Positions 19,779 through 29,512 are shown, numbered from the stretch's first letter. The stretch is 64,000 nucleotides of DNA from Geobacteraceae bacterium (GCA_013377075.1 JACABD010000001.1:92211-156210), one strand, 5' to 3'. The notes: a model not told the origin generated them from the sequence alone. Made by a program: numbers and translations.

Positions 19779-20935
19779 AATAACTTTTTCCTGGACATAA
19801 GCTTGGATGCTGCTTTTGTGATAAGATCAAAAAGTGCTAATCGCTCCTCTCTGGCAGCCTTGACAAATAGGTAGATGCCAGCCGCAAGAAAGATAATGTT
19901 CGGGAGCCAGATAGCTAAAAAAGGGGCAAGAAGCTCTTTCTCTCCGAGCGTTTTGCCAAGTGACTGGAAAATATAAAAGAGAAGAATCACTGCTATGCTG
20001 GAGGAAAAGCCCGCTGCCTTTCCTGATCTGCGATTCTGGACGCCAAGCGGGACTGCGACAATTGCGAATATGAAGCATGCAAACGGTAGGGCAAAACGCC
20101 GATGAACCTCAAGGCCCATGTCGACCATCAGTTTTTTTGGAAAACCACCGGTTTTAAGATTATTGTTGATTTCAGAAAGTGTCATGTCGAGCTCGTTTTT
20201 TTCGAGCACTGGCGAGGCTTTAGAGAGGTCTATTTCGAGATCATATTCCTTAAAGTCAAGCTGGCGATAGACACCTTTGAGGCGCGACTGGTGGATGCTG
20301 CCATTGGCCAGGTGAAGGTGAATCTTCTTGCTTGATTCGTCTGAGTCAAGCAAGCCTGATTCTGCGAATATTGTGGAAATATCTTTCGGGTTGCGTTCAT
20401 CCTGAATAAGGATGTCGCGGAGAGTATCGCTTTTGGTGTCGTTTCTATTTACGTATATTAGAATGCCCGGGATGCTTGTGTTAAATACCTGTTCCTTCAG
20501 GTTCAGGTTGAGTCTTCCGTATATTGATCTAGAAACGAGATTCTTGAACGCTGAATTACCGATAGGAAGTGCATAGACCGCGGTTATTGCGGTGAGGAGA
20601 TAGGCTGTAAGAGAAATTAAAAGAATTGGTGGTAAAAGTCTATAAAGGCTTATTCCACTAGCCTTTATAGCGATTATCTCACTATCTCCCGAGAGTCTGC
20701 TGAATGCAATAAGCACTGCTAGCAAGAGGGACATCGGGATGGTTATGATAGCAAAATTAGGTAAAAGATATGCGACCATCAGCAGGATATCTGTGATCGG
20801 CACACCCTTGCTGACAACCATATCGGCAAGCTTGAGTATCCTGCCGATCAGTAGAACTCCTGTAAATATCAGCAGTCCCATGATGAAGGAAGAGAGCACT
20901 TCTTTGGTGATATAGCGATAGAGGGTGTAGAGCAT
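19775..20935 (-). CDS. lptF: LPS export permease LptF
   Basis: The partner of LptG in the LptB2FG lipopolysaccharide extractor. The 386-residue protein begins LYTLYRYITKEVLSSFIMGLLIF and contains the ISLYRLLPPILLISL cytoplasmic coupling region followed by a periplasmic domain and three C-terminal membrane helices (RFALPFACFIFAIVAVPLGV). It is transcribed divergently from rpsB with a 190-base shared upstream region. The ATPase LptB is not in the window. Confidence 0.88.
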   Translation of the reverse strand: MLYTLYRYITKEVLSSFIMGLLIFTGVLLIGRILKLADMVVSKGVPITDILLMVAYLLPNFAIITIPMSLLLAVLIAFSRLSGDSEIIAIKASGISLYRLLPPILLISLTAYLLTAITAVYALPIGNSAFKNLVSRSIYGRLNLNLKEQVFNTSIPGILIYVNRNDTKSDTLRDILIQDERNPKDISTIFAESGLLDSDESSKKIHLHLANGSIHQSRLKGVYRQLDFKEYDLEIDLSKASPVLEKNELDMTLSEINNNLKTGGFPKKLMVDMGLEVHRRFALPFACFIFAIVAVPLGVQNRRSGKAAGFSSSIAVILLFYIFQSLGKTLGEKELLAPFLAIWLPNIIFLAAGIYLFVKAAREERLALFDLITKAASKLMSRKKLL

Positions 20936-20990
20936 GTCGGGGATAATACATCAAGGTTGGCTCGATGTAAACCGGCTCTTTCATTTTCGC

Positions 20991-21019
20991 TTGCCAGTAA
21001 ATTCTGTACGTGATATATA
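20991..21019 (+). promoter_or_regulatory. Candidate sigma-70 promoter for rpsB-tsf operon
   Basis: TTGCCA at 20991 and TATATA at 21014 are separated by exactly 17 bases. The site lies about 110 bases upstream of the rpsB start, in the region divergent from lptF. It would produce a leader containing the hairpin at 21054-21090. Confidence 0.5.
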
Positions 21020-21053
21020 AATCCGCTACATCAATTTCGCACGTCTGCTGTCG

Positions 21054-21090
21054 ATTCCGGAGGTGTCCATTAAATGGATTCCGGTTTTTT
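21054..21090 (+). promoter_or_regulatory. Hairpin with T tract in the rpsB leader (possible attenuator)
   Basis: ATTCCGGAGGTGTCCAT pairs with ATGGATTCCGG through CCGGA/TCCGG and TCCAT/ATGGA stems with a small bulge, and is followed by six T residues. It lies between the putative promoter and the rpsB ribosome-binding site. It looks like an intrinsic terminator inside a leader, which suggests attenuation or S2 autoregulation; the mechanism is inferred. Confidence 0.5.
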
Positions 21091-21129
21091 GGGCAGGCGG
21101 AGGAAAAAACCAAAAGAGAGGATCAAAAA

Positions 21130-21897
21130 ATGTCAAGTATTACGATGAAAGAACTTCTGGAGGCCGGTGTTCACTTCGGTCACCAGACAAAACGCTGGAA
21201 CCCCAAGATGAAGCCGTACATATTCGGCGCAAGAAACGGTATCTACATCATTGACCTTCAGAAAACCGTTCGTCTTTTCAAAAATGCCTACAGCTTCGTT
21301 GTTGATGCGGCTGCAGCAGGGGAGACCTTCCTCTTTGTCGGTACAAAGAAGCAGGGACAGGATGCAGTTGCCGAAGAGGCAAGTCGCTGCGGGATGTTTT
21401 ATGTGAATCAGCGCTGGCTTGGTGGAATGCTGACCAACTTTACCACGGTCAAGCAGAGTATAGAGCGCCTCAAAAAGTTTGACACCATGTTTGCTGACGG
21501 AACTATTGAAGCATATAAAAAGAAAGAGCGTCTCCAGTTTGACAAGGAGCGTGAAAAGCTTGAGAAGGTTCTTGGCGGAATCAAGGGGATGGGGAAACTC
21601 CCTGGCGTTCTCTTTGTAGTCGATCCTCAAAACGAAGAGATTGCTGTCGGTGAAGCAAAAAAACTCGGCATTCCGGTTGTAGCAATTGTAGATACAAACT
21701 GTGATCCTGACCAGATTGATTATGTTATCCCCGGAAACGATGATGCCATCCGTGCAATCAGGCTTCTTACCGGTAAGATTGCAGATGCAATCATAGAAGG
21801 TCGCGATTCAAGGGATCTTAAACTCCAGAACTTCAATGAAGGTGATGCTGTTGAAGGGAGTGAAGACGAAGCGGTAGCAGGCGTATCAGCCGAATAA
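21130..21897 (+). CDS. rpsB: 30S ribosomal protein S2
   Basis: S2 (255 residues) is a late-binding 30S protein needed to recruit S1. [22 protein letters not shown], the [16 protein letters not shown] block and [24 protein letters not shown] are diagnostic. The ORF track starts 120 bases upstream at a spurious ATG; the start at 21130 follows AGAGAGG and gives the family N-terminus. The last roughly 20 residues are acidic. Confidence 0.98.
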   Translation: MSSITMKELLEAGVHFGHQTKRWNPKMKPYIFGARNGIYIIDLQKTVRLFKNAYSFVVDAAAAGETFLFVGTKKQGQDAVAEEASRCGMFYVNQRWLGGMLTNFTTVKQSIERLKKFDTMFADGTIEAYKKKERLQFDKEREKLEKVLGGIKGMGKLPGVLFVVDPQNEEIAVGEAKKLGIPVVAIVDTNCDPDQIDYVIPGNDDAIRAIRLLTGKIADAIIEGRDSRDLKLQNFNEGDAVEGSEDEAVAGVSAE

Positions 21898-21944
21898 AAT
21901 AAATCTTTGCATGCGTTCATGACGCAGTGAGTCTGGAGGACAAG

Positions 21945-22841
21945 GTGGCTATAACCGCAGCACAAGTAAATGAACTTCGTAAAAGTACCGGAGCCGGGAT
22001 GCTTGATTGCAAAAAAGCACTCGAAGAGACCGGTGGAGATATGGATAATGCGGTCGATTTTCTTCGTAAGAAAGGTCTTGCCGCAGCAGCCAAGAAGGCT
22101 GGCAGAGCCGCTACAGAAGGTATTGTCGCCGTGGCAATCTCTGCTGACGGAAAGACAGGCGCCCTTGTAGAGGTAAACAGCGAAACTGACTTTGTAGCAA
22201 AAACAGACAAATTCCAGGCTTTTGTTGCTGACATTGCCAATCAGGTTCTTGTTGCAAACCCGGCAGACATTGATGCTCTTTTTGCACAGGATTATGTTAA
22301 AGAGCCAGGCAAGAATGTTCAGACCGCTCTGAATGAGGCTATTTCCGTTATTGGCGAGAACCTTCAGATCCGTCGCTTTGCACGCTTTGCTACCGACGGA
22401 CTGACTGGTGCATATATCCATGCAGGTGGTAAAATAGGCGTTCTTGTTGATCTTGCCGGCAGTGGCGACCTTGCTCCGCTTATCAAGGATATTGCAATGC
22501 ATGCAGCTGCAGCAGCCCCTATCTGTGTGCGTCGTGAAGAGGTTGATCCTGAAATCCTTGAGCGTGAAAAGGACATCTATCGCGACAAGGCAAGACAGAG
22601 CGGCAAGCCTGAAAACATAGTTGAAAAGATTATCGAAGGGCAGGTCAACAAATTCTACGGTGAGATCTGTCTTCTCGAACAACACTTTGTCAAAGATCCG
22701 GACAAAACGATCCAGCAGATCCTCAAAGCTGCCGGGGCAGATGTCACGGTCAACCGCTTTGCCAGATTCGTTCTTGGCGAAGGGCTCGAAAAGAAAGAGT
22801 CAGACTTTGCAGCAGAAGTTGCCGCAGCAGCAGGTAATTAA
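21945..22841 (+). CDS. tsf: Elongation factor Ts
   Basis: EF-Ts is the guanine-nucleotide exchange factor for EF-Tu. The N-terminal UBA-like module [28 protein letters not shown] and the core [13 protein letters not shown] segment are present. The track begins at an upstream GTG, but GGAGG at 21935 places the start at GTG 21945, giving 298 residues and the standard N-terminus. It follows rpsB and precedes pyrH, the common order. Confidence 0.97.
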   Translation: MAITAAQVNELRKSTGAGMLDCKKALEETGGDMDNAVDFLRKKGLAAAAKKAGRAATEGIVAVAISADGKTGALVEVNSETDFVAKTDKFQAFVADIANQVLVANPADIDALFAQDYVKEPGKNVQTALNEAISVIGENLQIRRFARFATDGLTGAYIHAGGKIGVLVDLAGSGDLAPLIKDIAMHAAAAAPICVRREEVDPEILEREKDIYRDKARQSGKPENIVEKIIEGQVNKFYGEICLLEQHFVKDPDKTIQQILKAAGADVTVNRFARFVLGEGLEKKESDFAAEVAAAAGN

Positions 22842-22850
22842 CAGAAACAG

Positions 22851-22877
22851 GAGGCCGACATAGTCGGCCTCTTTTTT
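22851..22877 (+). terminator. Intrinsic terminator between tsf and pyrH
   Basis: GAGGCCGAC and GTCGGCCTC form a perfect 9-bp stem around a 3-base loop and are followed by six T residues. It lies 9 bases after the tsf stop and 20 before the pyrH start, so it probably lowers expression of pyrH-frr relative to rpsB-tsf. Confidence 0.9.
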
Positions 22878-22896
22878 GTCCTATTTAGGAGGAAGT

Positions 22897-23619
22897 ATGG
22901 CGCAGTTGAAGTACAAAAGAATCCTTCTTAAACTTTCAGGAGAAGTTTTAGGCGGTACGCAGGGTTACGGTATTGATCCTCAGATTATTACCTCTATCGC
23001 TCTTGAGATAAAGGATGTAGTTGCCAGTGGCGTTGAACTGGCTCTTGTCATTGGTGGCGGCAACATTTTCCGCGGTCTTGCTGCCTCTTCAAAAGGAATG
23101 GACAGGGCCAGTGCCGATTACATGGGGATGCTTGCCACAATGATCAATGCCCTGGCAATGCAGGATGCACTTGAGCAGATAGGTGTCGACACCCGCGTGC
23201 AGTCCGCAATCGCCATGCAGGAGGTTGCCGAGCCGTATATCCGTCGCAAGGCTGTGCGTCATCTTGAAAAGGGGCGTGTTGTCATCTTTGGTGCCGGCAC
23301 AGGCAATCCGTACTTCACCACAGATACTGCGGCAAGTCTCAGGGCAATGGAGATAAATGCAGAGGTGATTCTCAAAGGGACGAAGGTAGATGGTGTATAT
23401 TCGGCCGACCCCAAGAAGGATCCAGATGCTGTCAGGTATACAACCCTCAGCTATATTGACGTGCTTAAAAAGGGTCTTGCTGTGATGGATGCAACTGCAA
23501 CATCGCTCTGCATGGATAACAATCTACCGATAATTGTTTTTGACATGGGTGTCAGCGGCAATGTAAAAAGGGTGGTAATGGGTGAAGAGATAGGAACGAC
23601 TGTAAGGGGGGAGAAGTGA
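22897..23619 (+). CDS. pyrH: UMP kinase
   Basis: PyrH phosphorylates UMP to UDP in pyrimidine synthesis; the bacterial enzyme is an amino-acid-kinase-fold hexamer. The motifs [45 protein letters not shown] and [18 protein letters not shown] are present. The start at ATG 22897 follows TTAGGAGGA; the longer frame in the track includes terminator sequence. 240 residues is the normal length. Confidence 0.98.
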   Translation: MAQLKYKRILLKLSGEVLGGTQGYGIDPQIITSIALEIKDVVASGVELALVIGGGNIFRGLAASSKGMDRASADYMGMLATMINALAMQDALEQIGVDTRVQSAIAMQEVAEPYIRRKAVRHLEKGRVVIFGAGTGNPYFTTDTAASLRAMEINAEVILKGTKVDGVYSADPKKDPDAVRYTTLSYIDVLKKGLAVMDATATSLCMDNNLPIIVFDMGVSGNVKRVVMGEEIGTTVRGEK

Positions 23620-24176
23620 TGACAAAAGATATTATTCAGGACATGTCTGATCATATGGTGAAGACTATTGATGCGCTTCGCCGTGAGTATTCTAAGATCC
23701 GCACCGGTCGCGCCACGACATCGCTGCTCGATGACATAAGGGTCGATTTCTACGGCACCCCTTCTCCGCTGAGCTCCGTTGCTACCCTCTCTGTCCCGGA
23801 AGCCAGAACTATTACCCTTTCTCCGTGGGAGCCGAAGATGATAGCTCCTATCGAAAAAGCTATCCTTAATTCAAATATCGGCCTTACCCCTTCTAATGAT
23901 GGCAGAATCATCAGACTTATCCTCCCTTCACTTACTGAAGAAAGGCGAAAAGATATTGTCAAGGACCTGAAGCGCAAGGCTGAGGATGACAGGATTGCAC
24001 TGCGCAATATCCGCCGTGATGCCATTGAGAAGCTGAAAAAGCTGGAAAAAGACAAGAAGATCACCGAGGATGAACTGAAACGTGCCGAAAAAGAGGTTCA
24101 GGATCTGACCGACAAACATGTCGCTAAGGTAGACGAAGTCCTCGCCCATAAAGAGAAAGAGGTTATGGAAGTTTAG
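23619..24176 (+). CDS. frr: Ribosome recycling factor
   Basis: RRF, with EF-G, splits post-termination ribosomes. The 185-residue protein contains LRREYSKIRTGRATTSLLDDIRVDFYG and the C-terminal helix with RNIRRDAIEKLKKLEKDKKITEDELKRAEKEVQDLTDKHV. Its ATG overlaps the pyrH stop (TGATG), indicating coupled translation. Confidence 0.98.
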   Translation: MTKDIIQDMSDHMVKTIDALRREYSKIRTGRATTSLLDDIRVDFYGTPSPLSSVATLSVPEARTITLSPWEPKMIAPIEKAILNSNIGLTPSNDGRIIRLILPSLTEERRKDIVKDLKRKAEDDRIALRNIRRDAIEKLKKLEKDKKITEDELKRAEKEVQDLTDKHVAKVDEVLAHKEKEVMEV

Positions 24177-24220
24177 GCTTTTTCCTTGCCTCCGCAATGC
24201 CGGTGTGATTAAATACAACT

Positions 24221-24244
24221 CCCCCGTTATTGCGGGGGTTTTTT
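24221..24244 (+). terminator. Intrinsic terminator after frr
   Basis: CCCCCG and CGGGGG form a GC-only stem with a 6-base loop followed by six T residues. It lies 45 bases after frr and 30 before the uppS start, so uppS-cdsA-dxr may rely on read-through or a promoter of their own. Confidence 0.88.
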
Positions 24245-24274
24245 ATTTCTACGAACTTTACTGGAGCCTGTTTA

Positions 24275-25027
24275 ATGGCTTTTGAAGCGACTTTGAAAGA
24301 AAATCTGCCCCGGCATCTGGCAATTATCATGGATGGTAACGGCAGATGGGCCAAGGCCCGGATGCTTCCCCGTATCATGGGGCATCGCAAGGGTGTGCAG
24401 ACAGTCCGCTTGATTGTTGAAGAGTGTTCCCGGATAGGTATCGGTTATTTGACTCTCTTCGCTTTTTCTTCCGAGAACTGGTCGAGACCAAAGACTGAAG
24501 TCCGCTCTTTGATGTCTCTCTTAAAAAAATACATAAAGATGGAAGTTCCGCGGATGATGGCTAACAACATCCGCTTTAATGTTATCGGTAATCGCAATGA
24601 CCTTCCTGAAGATGTGGCTGCAGGGCTTGATGATGCCATGCGGGTAACAGCTGGCAATAGCGGCATGACCCTGACTTTGGCACTCTCCTATGGTTCGCGC
24701 CAGGAGCTGCTTCAGGCCACTAAGTTTATTGCTGAAGAGGTTAGGAACGGCCTGCTCTCGCCGGACGATATTACCGAAGAGCTCTTTTCCTCACGCCTTT
24801 ACACGACAAGTCTTCCTGATCCTGATCTTCTTGTAAGGACTAGCGGCGAGATGAGAATTAGCAATTTTCTCCTCTGGCAGCTTGCATACACGGAGCTATA
24901 TTTTACAGATGTCAAGTGGCCCGATTTTAACAGGGACGAACTCTACAAGGCGCTTGCAAACTACCGGCAGCGCGAGCGAAGATTCGGTCTGACCAGCGAC
25001 CAGCTAAGGTCAGCCACAGACAATTAA
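24275..25027 (+). CDS. uppS: Undecaprenyl diphosphate synthase
   Basis: This cis-prenyltransferase makes the C55 lipid carrier used in peptidoglycan and O-antigen synthesis. The signature HLAIIMDGNGRWAK (catalytic Asp), GHRKGVQTVR, FAFSSENWSRP and the C-terminal DLLVRTSGEMRISNFLLWQLAYTELYF are present. The ATG at 24275 follows CTGGAG and is preferred over the track start, which lies in the terminator. 250 residues is the usual size. Confidence 0.97.
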   Translation: MAFEATLKENLPRHLAIIMDGNGRWAKARMLPRIMGHRKGVQTVRLIVEECSRIGIGYLTLFAFSSENWSRPKTEVRSLMSLLKKYIKMEVPRMMANNIRFNVIGNRNDLPEDVAAGLDDAMRVTAGNSGMTLTLALSYGSRQELLQATKFIAEEVRNGLLSPDDITEELFSSRLYTTSLPDPDLLVRTSGEMRISNFLLWQLAYTELYFTDVKWPDFNRDELYKALANYRQRERRFGLTSDQLRSATDN

Positions 25028-25039
25028 GCGAGGACAGTT

Positions 25040-25846
25040 ATCAAACAGCGACTGATAACAGCAGGGGTTGCCCTACCACTTCTTTTACTTATTATTATAA
25101 AGGGGAGCTACCTCTTTTTTACCGCTTTTATAGCACTTGCCAGCTTTATCGGCCTCATGGAGTACTGCCGCATGACTCTGCCTGAGAGGCGAGTCGCAGG
25201 CATATTTATCCCCCTTGCCGGTTCATCACTCCCATTTCTGTTTTTTACCCGTTCCGCAGCCTCTACCACCCTGGTCATAGCAGCGCTGTTTCTACTGATA
25301 TCGGTTTACCTGCTCTTTACCCTAAATGATATAAAAAAGGCTGCCAGCGAAGCAGCACTCCTTTTTTTCGGTGTTATATACATACCCTATCTGCTTGGAT
25401 ACCTTGTATTGCTCAGAAATCATCCGCTCGGTTTCAAATGGATACTTCTCATCATGTTCATAGTTATGAGTGGTGACAGCGCTGCTTACTTTGTCGGCTG
25501 TCGCTTCGGTAAAAGAAAGCTGTATCCGGCTGTAAGTCCCAACAAAAGTGTCGAAGGCTCCCTTGGGGGACTCGCCGGCAGCCTTCTCGGGACAATGATA
25601 GCCAGGTTTCTCTTTTTTGAGGAACTTACTCTTGTTGACGCAATTATTGCACCGCTTCTCATCGGTACCATTTCTCAGATCGGAGATCTGTTCGAATCAA
25701 TGATAAAAAGGAGCTGTGAGGTCAAGGATTCAGGAACCATCTTTCCCGGTCATGGTGGTGTTATGGATCGCCTTGACAGCATCATCTTTGCCGCTCCGGT
25801 TACTTACTACTATGCCATTTATGTCGCCGGAAGCTTCTCAGGTTGA
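25040..25846 (+). CDS. cdsA: Phosphatidate cytidylyltransferase; apparent non-ATG start
   Basis: CdsA makes CDP-diacylglycerol, the precursor of all major phospholipids. The signature [29 protein letters not shown] and the C-terminal [19 protein letters not shown] are clear, and several membrane segments are visible. The ORF track begins at ATG 25157, but the same open frame codes upstream for [18 protein letters not shown], the conserved first helix. Between the uppS stop (25027) and 25157 this frame has no ATG, GTG or TTG. The best-placed codon is ATC at 25040, five bases after GAGGA, giving 268 residues (normal size). An ATC start or a sequence error are both possible. Confidence 0.85.
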   Translation: MKQRLITAGVALPLLLLIIIKGSYLFFTAFIALASFIGLMEYCRMTLPERRVAGIFIPLAGSSLPFLFFTRSAASTTLVIAALFLLISVYLLFTLNDIKKAASEAALLFFGVIYIPYLLGYLVLLRNHPLGFKWILLIMFIVMSGDSAAYFVGCRFGKRKLYPAVSPNKSVEGSLGGLAGSLLGTMIARFLFFEELTLVDAIIAPLLIGTISQIGDLFESMIKRSCEVKDSGTIFPGHGGVMDRLDSIIFAAPVTYYYAIYVAGSFSG

Positions 25847-25853
25847 ACAGCCT

Positions 25854-27026
25854 ATGATGAAATCCCTTACAGTCCTCGGCTCCACAGGCTCAATCGGCAG
25901 AAGCACTCTTGATATAGTCGCAGCCCATCCCGACAGATTCCGCATCGAAGCCCTCACTGCAGGAACTAATCTCGATCTTTTTGTAACGCAGATAAGTAAA
26001 TTCTCTCCGTCTCTCGCTGTTGTTCTTGATGAAGCTTCCGCAAAAAAACTCTCGCAAATGCTCCCGGCTAAAGGCAGACCAGAGATCATGTTCGGTCTTG
26101 AAGGACTTGTTGCCGCAGCTACAGCCTCAGCTGTTGATATGGTGGTTGCAGCCATTGTCGGAGCTGCCGGACTGGTTCCGACAGCCTCTGCAATAATGGC
26201 AGGCAAGGATATCGCCCTTGCAAATAAGGAGACCCTTGTCACAGCAGGTCATATCTTCATGGATCTGGTCAAAAAGCATGGTGTTAAACTCTATCCTGTT
26301 GACAGTGAGCACAGTGCAATCTTTCAGTCCCTGGAGGGGCACAGGAATAGCGATATCAGGAAGATTATCCTAACTGCCTCAGGGGGGCCTTTTTTAAACA
26401 CTTCTCTTGAGACCTTGAAAAAAGTCACGGTGCAGGATGCTCTGAATCATCCCAACTGGAGCATGGGGAAAAAGATCACAATCGACTCGGCAACCATGAT
26501 GAACAAAGGGCTTGAGGTGATTGAGGCCAGGTGGCTTTTTGACACCTCTCCCGAAAAGATCGAAGTGAACATTCACCCCCAGAGCATAATCCATTCAATG
26601 GTAGAGTATCTCGATGGCTGCGTCATAGCACAGCTCGGCACACCGGATATGAAGGCTCCGATCGCCTATGCGCTCTCCTATCCGGCAAGGATTGCCACTG
26701 GTGTAAAAGCTCTTGATCTGACCGAGCTCTCCGGGCTTACCTTCTTCAGGCCTGATCTGCTGAGGTTCCCGGCGCTAAAGCTTGCCTACCGTGCCTTGAC
26801 AGACGGAGAAAGCATGCCTGCGGTAATGAATGCTGCAAATGAAGTTGCTGTAGAAATGTTTCTTGAAGGGCGGATCAGCTTCACAGATATTCCGCTGTTA
26901 ATTGAAAAAACAATGGACGCACATCAGCCGGTCAGACTCGGCTCCATAGCCGACGTGCTGCAGGCTGATTTATGGGGACGGAGATACTCTGCGGAACTAT
27001 GTTCAAAAATGGGTGGTAGCAACTAA
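25854..27026 (+). CDS. dxr: 1-deoxy-D-xylulose 5-phosphate reductoisomerase
   Basis: DXR commits carbon to the MEP isoprenoid pathway, converting DXP to MEP with [25 protein letters not shown] (Rossmann motif), [28 protein letters not shown] and LTASGGPF with [23 protein letters not shown] are family hallmarks. The track's start lies inside cdsA; two adjacent ATG codons (25854, 25857) begin the real protein, about 390 residues. It starts 8 bases after cdsA. Confidence 0.97.
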   Translation: MMKSLTVLGSTGSIGRSTLDIVAAHPDRFRIEALTAGTNLDLFVTQISKFSPSLAVVLDEASAKKLSQMLPAKGRPEIMFGLEGLVAAATASAVDMVVAAIVGAAGLVPTASAIMAGKDIALANKETLVTAGHIFMDLVKKHGVKLYPVDSEHSAIFQSLEGHRNSDIRKIILTASGGPFLNTSLETLKKVTVQDALNHPNWSMGKKITIDSATMMNKGLEVIEARWLFDTSPEKIEVNIHPQSIIHSMVEYLDGCVIAQLGTPDMKAPIAYALSYPARIATGVKALDLTELSGLTFFRPDLLRFPALKLAYRALTDGESMPAVMNAANEVAVEMFLEGRISFTDIPLLIEKTMDAHQPVRLGSIADVLQADLWGRRYSAELCSKMGGSN

Positions 27027-28162
27027 TGCAAATAATCAGTTTTTTTATGATAGCAGTTCACTTTATTCTCGTCCTTGGCATCCTGATCTTTGTGCATGAG
27101 CTTGGACATTTTCTTGTTGCCAAATTGATGGGGGTAAAGGTCGAAAAGTTCTCACTCGGTTTCGGCACCAAGATCTATGGAAAACAGATCGGTGAAACCG
27201 AATATATGATTTCTGCCTTCCCCTTGGGCGGCTATGTAAAGATGTTCGGTGAGACCGGAATTATTGAAGGTGGCAGTGACCGCCAGCCTGAAGGGGAGAC
27301 GGCAGTTGCCGAAGTGCAGGAGATGAGTGCTGAAGATAAGGCACGCTCATTTTTCCATAAAACTCCATTGCAAAAGATGGCGATTATATTTGCCGGGCCG
27401 TTTTTTAACCTGGCATTTGCCTGGCTGATCCTGGTCAGTCTTCTCATGAGTGCCTTCCCGATAATGACACCAACGCTGGGGAAAGTTGTCGAAAACAAAC
27501 CTGCGGCCCGTGCGGGGTTGCAGAAAAATGACCTGATAAAATCGATCAACGGCAAGAAGATTGTCGAGTGGGATGAGATTGCGCCTTTAATGGCTTCCAC
27601 CAAGGGGGATGTAACCCTTGATATAGATCGCTCCGGGACGCAGATGCAGTTCAAGATCACCCCCGAAGCTGGTACGACATATACCATTTTCGGCGAACCT
27701 GTTTCCCAGCCGATTCTCGGCATTTCACCTGCGTACGCCATCAAGGATATCAGCCTCTCTCCGGTGCAGGCCATCACAGTCGGTACCCAGAAAACATGGA
27801 AGTTCGTCAATCTTACCTTTGTTTCGATGGTAAAGATGTTTCAGGGGAGCGTCTCTGTGAAGAGCATCGGCGGCCCCTTGATGATCGCTGATATGGCCAA
27901 TCAGGCGGCCAAGCAGGGTGGAGCCAACTTCTTCCTCTTCCTGGCCCTTGTCTCCGTAAATCTTGGCGTATTAAATCTGCTCCCCGTTCCGATCCTTGAT
28001 GGTGGCCACCTGGTATTCTACTTCTTCGAACTTCTCTTCAGAAGGCCGATAAGCATCCGGATTCGTGAGTATGCCCAGCAGATCGGCCTGGTTCTTCTGG
28101 TAGGGCTCATGGTGGTTGCCTTTTATAACGACATAATCAGATACGTCTTCAAACAGGGTTAG
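27026..28162 (+). CDS. rseP: Site-2 intramembrane zinc metalloprotease RseP
   Basis: RseP cleaves membrane anchors of anti-sigma factors and remnant signal peptides within the inner membrane. The HELGH zinc motif is at residues 24-28 in the first membrane helix, and NLLPVPILDGGHL, the second ligand region, is near residue 320. One PDZ domain (about 155-215; ARAGLQKNDLIKSINGKKI) is seen; E. coli RseP has two and about 450 residues. Its ATG overlaps the dxr stop by one base. Confidence 0.96.
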   Translation: MQIISFFMIAVHFILVLGILIFVHELGHFLVAKLMGVKVEKFSLGFGTKIYGKQIGETEYMISAFPLGGYVKMFGETGIIEGGSDRQPEGETAVAEVQEMSAEDKARSFFHKTPLQKMAIIFAGPFFNLAFAWLILVSLLMSAFPIMTPTLGKVVENKPAARAGLQKNDLIKSINGKKIVEWDEIAPLMASTKGDVTLDIDRSGTQMQFKITPEAGTTYTIFGEPVSQPILGISPAYAIKDISLSPVQAITVGTQKTWKFVNLTFVSMVKMFQGSVSVKSIGGPLMIADMANQAAKQGGANFFLFLALVSVNLGVLNLLPVPILDGGHLVFYFFELLFRRPISIRIREYAQQIGLVLLVGLMVVAFYNDIIRYVFKQG

Positions 28163-28169
28163 CCATCAA

Positions 28170-28865
28170 GTGAAGATCCTCACCATCGATACATCCACAA
28201 ACGTCTTCAGTATTGCTCTTTCGCAAGGGACAACACTGCTTGCCGCCCACTTTGATGAAATCGGCAAAGCAGCTTCGGCAAAGATTCCCATGTATGTTGA
28301 GACGCTTTTGCAAACGGCTGGCACAAATGTCAGGTCCATAGATGCTTTTGCGGTAACAGTCGGCCCCGGAGCATTTACCGGGGTGCGGGTCGGCATAGCA
28401 TTTGTCAAGGGGCTTGCACTTGCTACGGGCAGGCCGGTCATCGCACTTTCATCCCTGGAACTTCTTGCCATGAATGCCAAAGGGAGCGATCTTCCTGTCT
28501 GCGCAATGTTTGATGCCAGAAAGGGTGAGGTTTACGCTGCCATCTATGATCTTAAGTCCGGCATGCAACTACTCCGCCCTGAGAGCGCCATTGCTCCTGA
28601 AAAGCTCCTCGATGAGCTCAAGGAGCCGATGCTCTTTATCGGCGACGGTGCTCTCCGTTATCGCGAGATGATTATCGAAAAGCTCGGCACTCTCGCATAC
28701 TTTACAGCTGATGACCTTAATATTCCGAAAGCCTCCGCAGGAATCCCGCTTGCTTATACTGCCTTTACCTCAGGCAATACAACCTCACCACTAGAGTTGC
28801 AGCCGCGCTATCACCGTCTCTCCGAAGCAGAAGTGGCAAAAAAAGAGTCATGCGTCATATCGTAA
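28170..28865 (+). CDS. tsaB: tRNA threonylcarbamoyladenosine biosynthesis protein TsaB
   Basis: TsaB (YeaZ) is the partner of TsaD in making t6A37 on ANN-decoding tRNAs. The ASKHA-fold start ILTIDTSTNVFSIAL and the motif TVGPGAFTGVRVGIAFVKGLA are diagnostic; 231 residues is typical. The start is GTG, 7 bases after rseP. Its last 16 bases overlap the next gene. Confidence 0.94.
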   Translation: MKILTIDTSTNVFSIALSQGTTLLAAHFDEIGKAASAKIPMYVETLLQTAGTNVRSIDAFAVTVGPGAFTGVRVGIAFVKGLALATGRPVIALSSLELLAMNAKGSDLPVCAMFDARKGEVYAAIYDLKSGMQLLRPESAIAPEKLLDELKEPMLFIGDGALRYREMIIEKLGTLAYFTADDLNIPKASAGIPLAYTAFTSGNTTSPLELQPRYHRLSEAEVAKKESCVIS

Positions 28866-29371
28866 TAGACACCGAAACCAGCGGCTTCGGTGTCCAGCGT
28901 GGTGGAAGAGTCATCGAAATTGGCGCTGTTGCTGTTGAAAACGGTGTTATCTCTGAAGAATTTTCATCACTCATCAACAGTGGCGCAGCCATCAGCTACC
29001 ATGCCTTCCGGGTTCATGGCATATCAGAAGAGATGCTCCTTGGCAAGCCGGAGCCGGAAACAGTCTGGCAGGAACTGCGGCATTTCATCGGCGATGCTGA
29101 ACTGGTAGCCCATAATGCTCCGTTCGACTCATCCTTTGTCAGGCACGAGCTGTCCCTCATCGGCTTCGAACTGCAAAACTCCTGGCACTGCACAGTCCGT
29201 CTTGCCAGAAAGGTACTGCCAGAGCTACATAATCACAAGCTCGACACTGTCTATCGCCATCTTTTCGGAGAGATCCCCACATCAATGCAGAGGCACCGTG
29301 CCCTGGACGATGCGCGGATGACAGCGAGGATCTGGGCTGAGCTGATTGGTGATGGTGCCCTAGCTCCATAA
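28850..29371 (+). CDS. DnaQ-like 3'-5' exonuclease
   Basis: A 173-residue DEDDh exonuclease. Exo I (VIDTETSG) is at residues 5-12, Exo II (HNAPFDSSFV) near residue 88 and Exo III (HRALDDARMTARI) near 147. It resembles the epsilon proofreading subunit of DNA polymerase III but lacks a recognisable polymerase-binding C-terminal tail, so it may be a stand-alone nuclease. It overlaps tsaB by 16 bases and ends the operon. Confidence 0.88.
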   Translation: MRHIVIDTETSGFGVQRGGRVIEIGAVAVENGVISEEFSSLINSGAAISYHAFRVHGISEEMLLGKPEPETVWQELRHFIGDAELVAHNAPFDSSFVRHELSLIGFELQNSWHCTVRLARKVLPELHNHKLDTVYRHLFGEIPTSMQRHRALDDARMTARIWAELIGDGALAP

Positions 29372-29512
29372 TTCCTGTGCTCCCGCCTCGTTCTGCAATT
29401 AAAGTATTCTTCAGCGTTCCTATCCTGACAGGCGAGTAGACATCCATCACATCGGTTGCCTCACTGTGCCCCTCCTGTTATTATCAATAAACATCTAAAG
29501 TGGAGGAATGCC

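Noticed and set aside
21720-22685. 321-residue minus-strand frame across rpsB and tsf
   Set aside because: It is antisense to tsf, whose protein is certain; the frame is a shadow of codon bias.
29157-29450. Minus-strand frame beginning MMDVYSPVRIGTLKNT, which recalls the N-terminus of flavin oxidoreductases
   Set aside because: The similarity is short, does not continue, and the frame runs antisense into the DnaQ-like gene.
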